A stretch of 7,085 bases of DNA from Neisseriaceae bacterium (GTDB lineage: Bacteria > Pseudomonadota > Gammaproteobacteria > Burkholderiales > UBA11063), in the NCBI GenBank assembly GCA_947470205.1, contig CANISK010000075.1:1-7085 (forward strand), in the 5' to 3' direction. Made by a program: the position numbers and the translations under genes. Shown piece after piece: positions 5,977 to 7,085 of the stretch. The notes below the pieces were generated by a model. That model saw only the letters and a program-made list of their open reading frames with translations. It did no database searches and was not told the DNA's origin. Numbering within the stretch: the first letter of the stretch is position 1; each line of letters starts with the position of its first letter.

Positions 5977-6005
5977 TTGCTAGAGAAGTAATGTTAAAAT
6001 ATACT
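5977..6005 (+). promoter_or_regulatory. Probable sigma-70 promoter of the helicase gene
   Basis: TTGCTA (5977-5982) and TATACT (6000-6005) are separated by exactly 17 bases. They match the -35 and -10 consensus at 4 and 5 of 6 positions. The -10 lies 35 bases before the helicase ATG. The site starts 12 bp outside the IS630 terminal repeat, so the relic has not removed it. In AT-rich DNA chance matches are common, but position and spacing are good. Confidence 0.5.
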
Positions 6006-6040
6006 TTTATAAAAGAATAATCCATTTCTAAGCTCAAAAC

Positions 6041-7085
6041 ATGAAAATAAATAACCCCCACACATTAACACTTTTAGACTCTCTAAACGATGCTCAAAAA
6101 GAAGCAGTGCAATCTACAGATGGGTATATCAGAGTGATAGCCGGTGCTGGTTCTGGCAAGACCAAGGCGCTATCAACTAGATTTGCATATCTGGTGAATA
6201 ATATCGGCATCCCACCACACAACATCATGTCAGTGACTTTTACCAATAAAGCGGCGGATGTCATGAGAAAGAGAATTAGAGCTTTAATTGGAGACCAAGA
6301 CACATCATACATCAACACATTTCACGGTTTTTGTGCAAGAATGCTACGAGAAGATATCCACACCCTTAATTACCCCAAAAATTTTATTATTATGGATACT
6401 GAAGACCAAAAAACTATGCTAAAAGAGATATATACCGAGCTCAATCTGACAGTGAAAGATTTTACTTATTCGTGTATATTGGATAAAATATCACTTTTTA
6501 AATTTGATATGGGTTATACGAGGTATACCACCAAACCTGAAGTATCAGAGTTAAAAGAGTTATTATTAAATAGCACAAACCCAATATCAAGAGTAATACA
6601 TTCTTATCTACTATTGCAACGTAAAAACTACTTTTTAGATTTTGATGATTTGATTAACTTTACTTTATTTATATATCAAATCCATCCTGATATATTACAA
6701 AAATGGCAAAATAGATTACAGTACATTCAAGTGGATGAATTTCAAGATGTAAACATCAGGCAATATCAGTTAGTATCTCTATTATCCGAAAAACATAAAA
6801 ACCTATTCGTAGTGGGAGATCCAGATCAAACCATCTATAGTTGGCGAGGGGCAAATATCAAGTACCTTATAGATTTTGATAGAAATTTTCCACATGTAAA
6901 AACTATTTTTATGAATACCAATTACCGATCAACTCCAGAAATATTAAACGTGAGCAATAATCTCATTAAGCATAATCAAGTGAGATTAGACAAATCTTTA
7001 GTACCCAATAAAAATAACCATACTAAAGTTGTTTATTATCACGCGCGCAATACCATAGATGAGGCGAAATGGATAGCAGATAAAA
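6041..7085 (+). CDS. UvrD/PcrA-type superfamily 1 DNA helicase, 3' end cut by window edge
   Basis: The first 348 codons of an ATP-dependent 3'-5' DNA helicase used in repair or replication restart. Motifs in order are: Q-motif LNDAQKEAV (15-23), Walker A AGAGSGKT (34-41), motif Ia VTFTNKAADVMRKR, motif Ib TFHGFCARML, Walker B VDEFQDV (231-237), motif III GDPDQTIYSWRGA (259-271) and motif IV NYRST (294-298). Motifs V and VI lie beyond the window. The ATG at 6041 gives the normal short lead before the Q-motif, although the ribosome site is weak. From memory, phrases such as 'GYIRVIAGAGSGKT' and 'MNTNYRSTPEILNVSN' resemble helicases of Firmicutes and Bacteroidetes more than canonical proteobacterial UvrD or Rep, so transfer is possible. 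No disruption is seen. It could equally be annotated PcrA, Rep or UvrD-like. Confidence 0.95.
   Translation, partial: MKINNPHTLTLLDSLNDAQKEAVQSTDGYIRVIAGAGSGKTKALSTRFAYLVNNIGIPPHNIMSVTFTNKAADVMRKRIRALIGDQDTSYINTFHGFCARMLREDIHTLNYPKNFIIMDTEDQKTMLKEIYTELNLTVKDFTYSCILDKISLFKFDMGYTRYTTKPEVSELKELLLNSTNPISRVIHSYLLLQRKNYFLDFDDLINFTLFIYQIHPDILQKWQNRLQYIQVDEFQDVNIRQYQLVSLLSEKHKNLFVVGDPDQTIYSWRGANIKYLIDFDRNFPHVKTIFMNTNYRSTPEILNVSNNLIKHNQVRLDKSLVPNKNNHTKVVYYHARNTIDEAKWIADK

Noticed and set aside
6094..6318. A 74-codon minus-strand frame
   Set aside because: It is antisense to Walker A and motif Ia of the helicase, which are unmistakable.
1..7085. CRISPR array, tRNA or rRNA
   Set aside because: No regularly spaced direct repeats, cloverleaf with a TTCGA-type T-loop, or rRNA-like conserved blocks were seen on either strand.

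Overview
The window is AT-rich bacterial DNA with tightly packed, overlapping housekeeping genes interrupted by mobile-element debris. DapF (diaminopimelate for peptidoglycan/lysine), LipB (lipoate attachment), ScpAB and a ProP-like MFS carrier fit a Gram-negative, probably proteobacterial, host. Low GC, eroded insertion sequences and a KilA-N protein would suit a host-associated or intracellular lineage (inference). I cannot name the species from the sequence alone.

Layout. Positions 1-406 (minus) hold the N-terminal 135 residues of a KilA-N domain protein, with a perfect 32-bp palindrome inside its coding sequence. Positions 448-1919 (minus) are a lipB-dapF pair joined by an ATGA overlap. 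Positions 1920-2411 carry no intact gene. They contain a 109-bp MITE with IS630-type inverted ends and, just 3' of scpB, a strongly structured segment that looks like the right end (omega-RNA region) of an IS200/IS605 (TnpB) element. Positions 2412-5694 (minus) are a four-gene unit, MFS transporter, KDPG aldolase (eda), scpA and scpB, in which every junction overlaps by 4 to 11 bp. Positions 5707-5965 are a relic of an IS630-family transposase, with a terminal repeat matching the MITE ends. Positions 6041-7085 (plus) are the first 348 codons of a UvrD/PcrA-type superfamily 1 helicase, divergent from the MFS operon.

How it fits together. The MFS carrier may import a small organic acid or osmolyte, and Eda would cleave KDPG/KHG to pyruvate. 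ScpA and ScpB are the kleisin and winged-helix subunits of the SMC condensin complex and are probably co-transcribed with the metabolic genes by position only. LipB and DapF serve protein lipoylation and cell-wall/lysine precursor synthesis. The two mobile-element areas are linked: the MITE at 2125-2233 and the transposase relic at 5707-5965 share the same terminal sequence, so the relic's family is the likely former mobiliser of the MITE. I found no evidence of a complete novel defence or mobile system. The most unusual items are the orphan omega-RNA-like element, the MITE/relic pair and the KilA-N palindrome.
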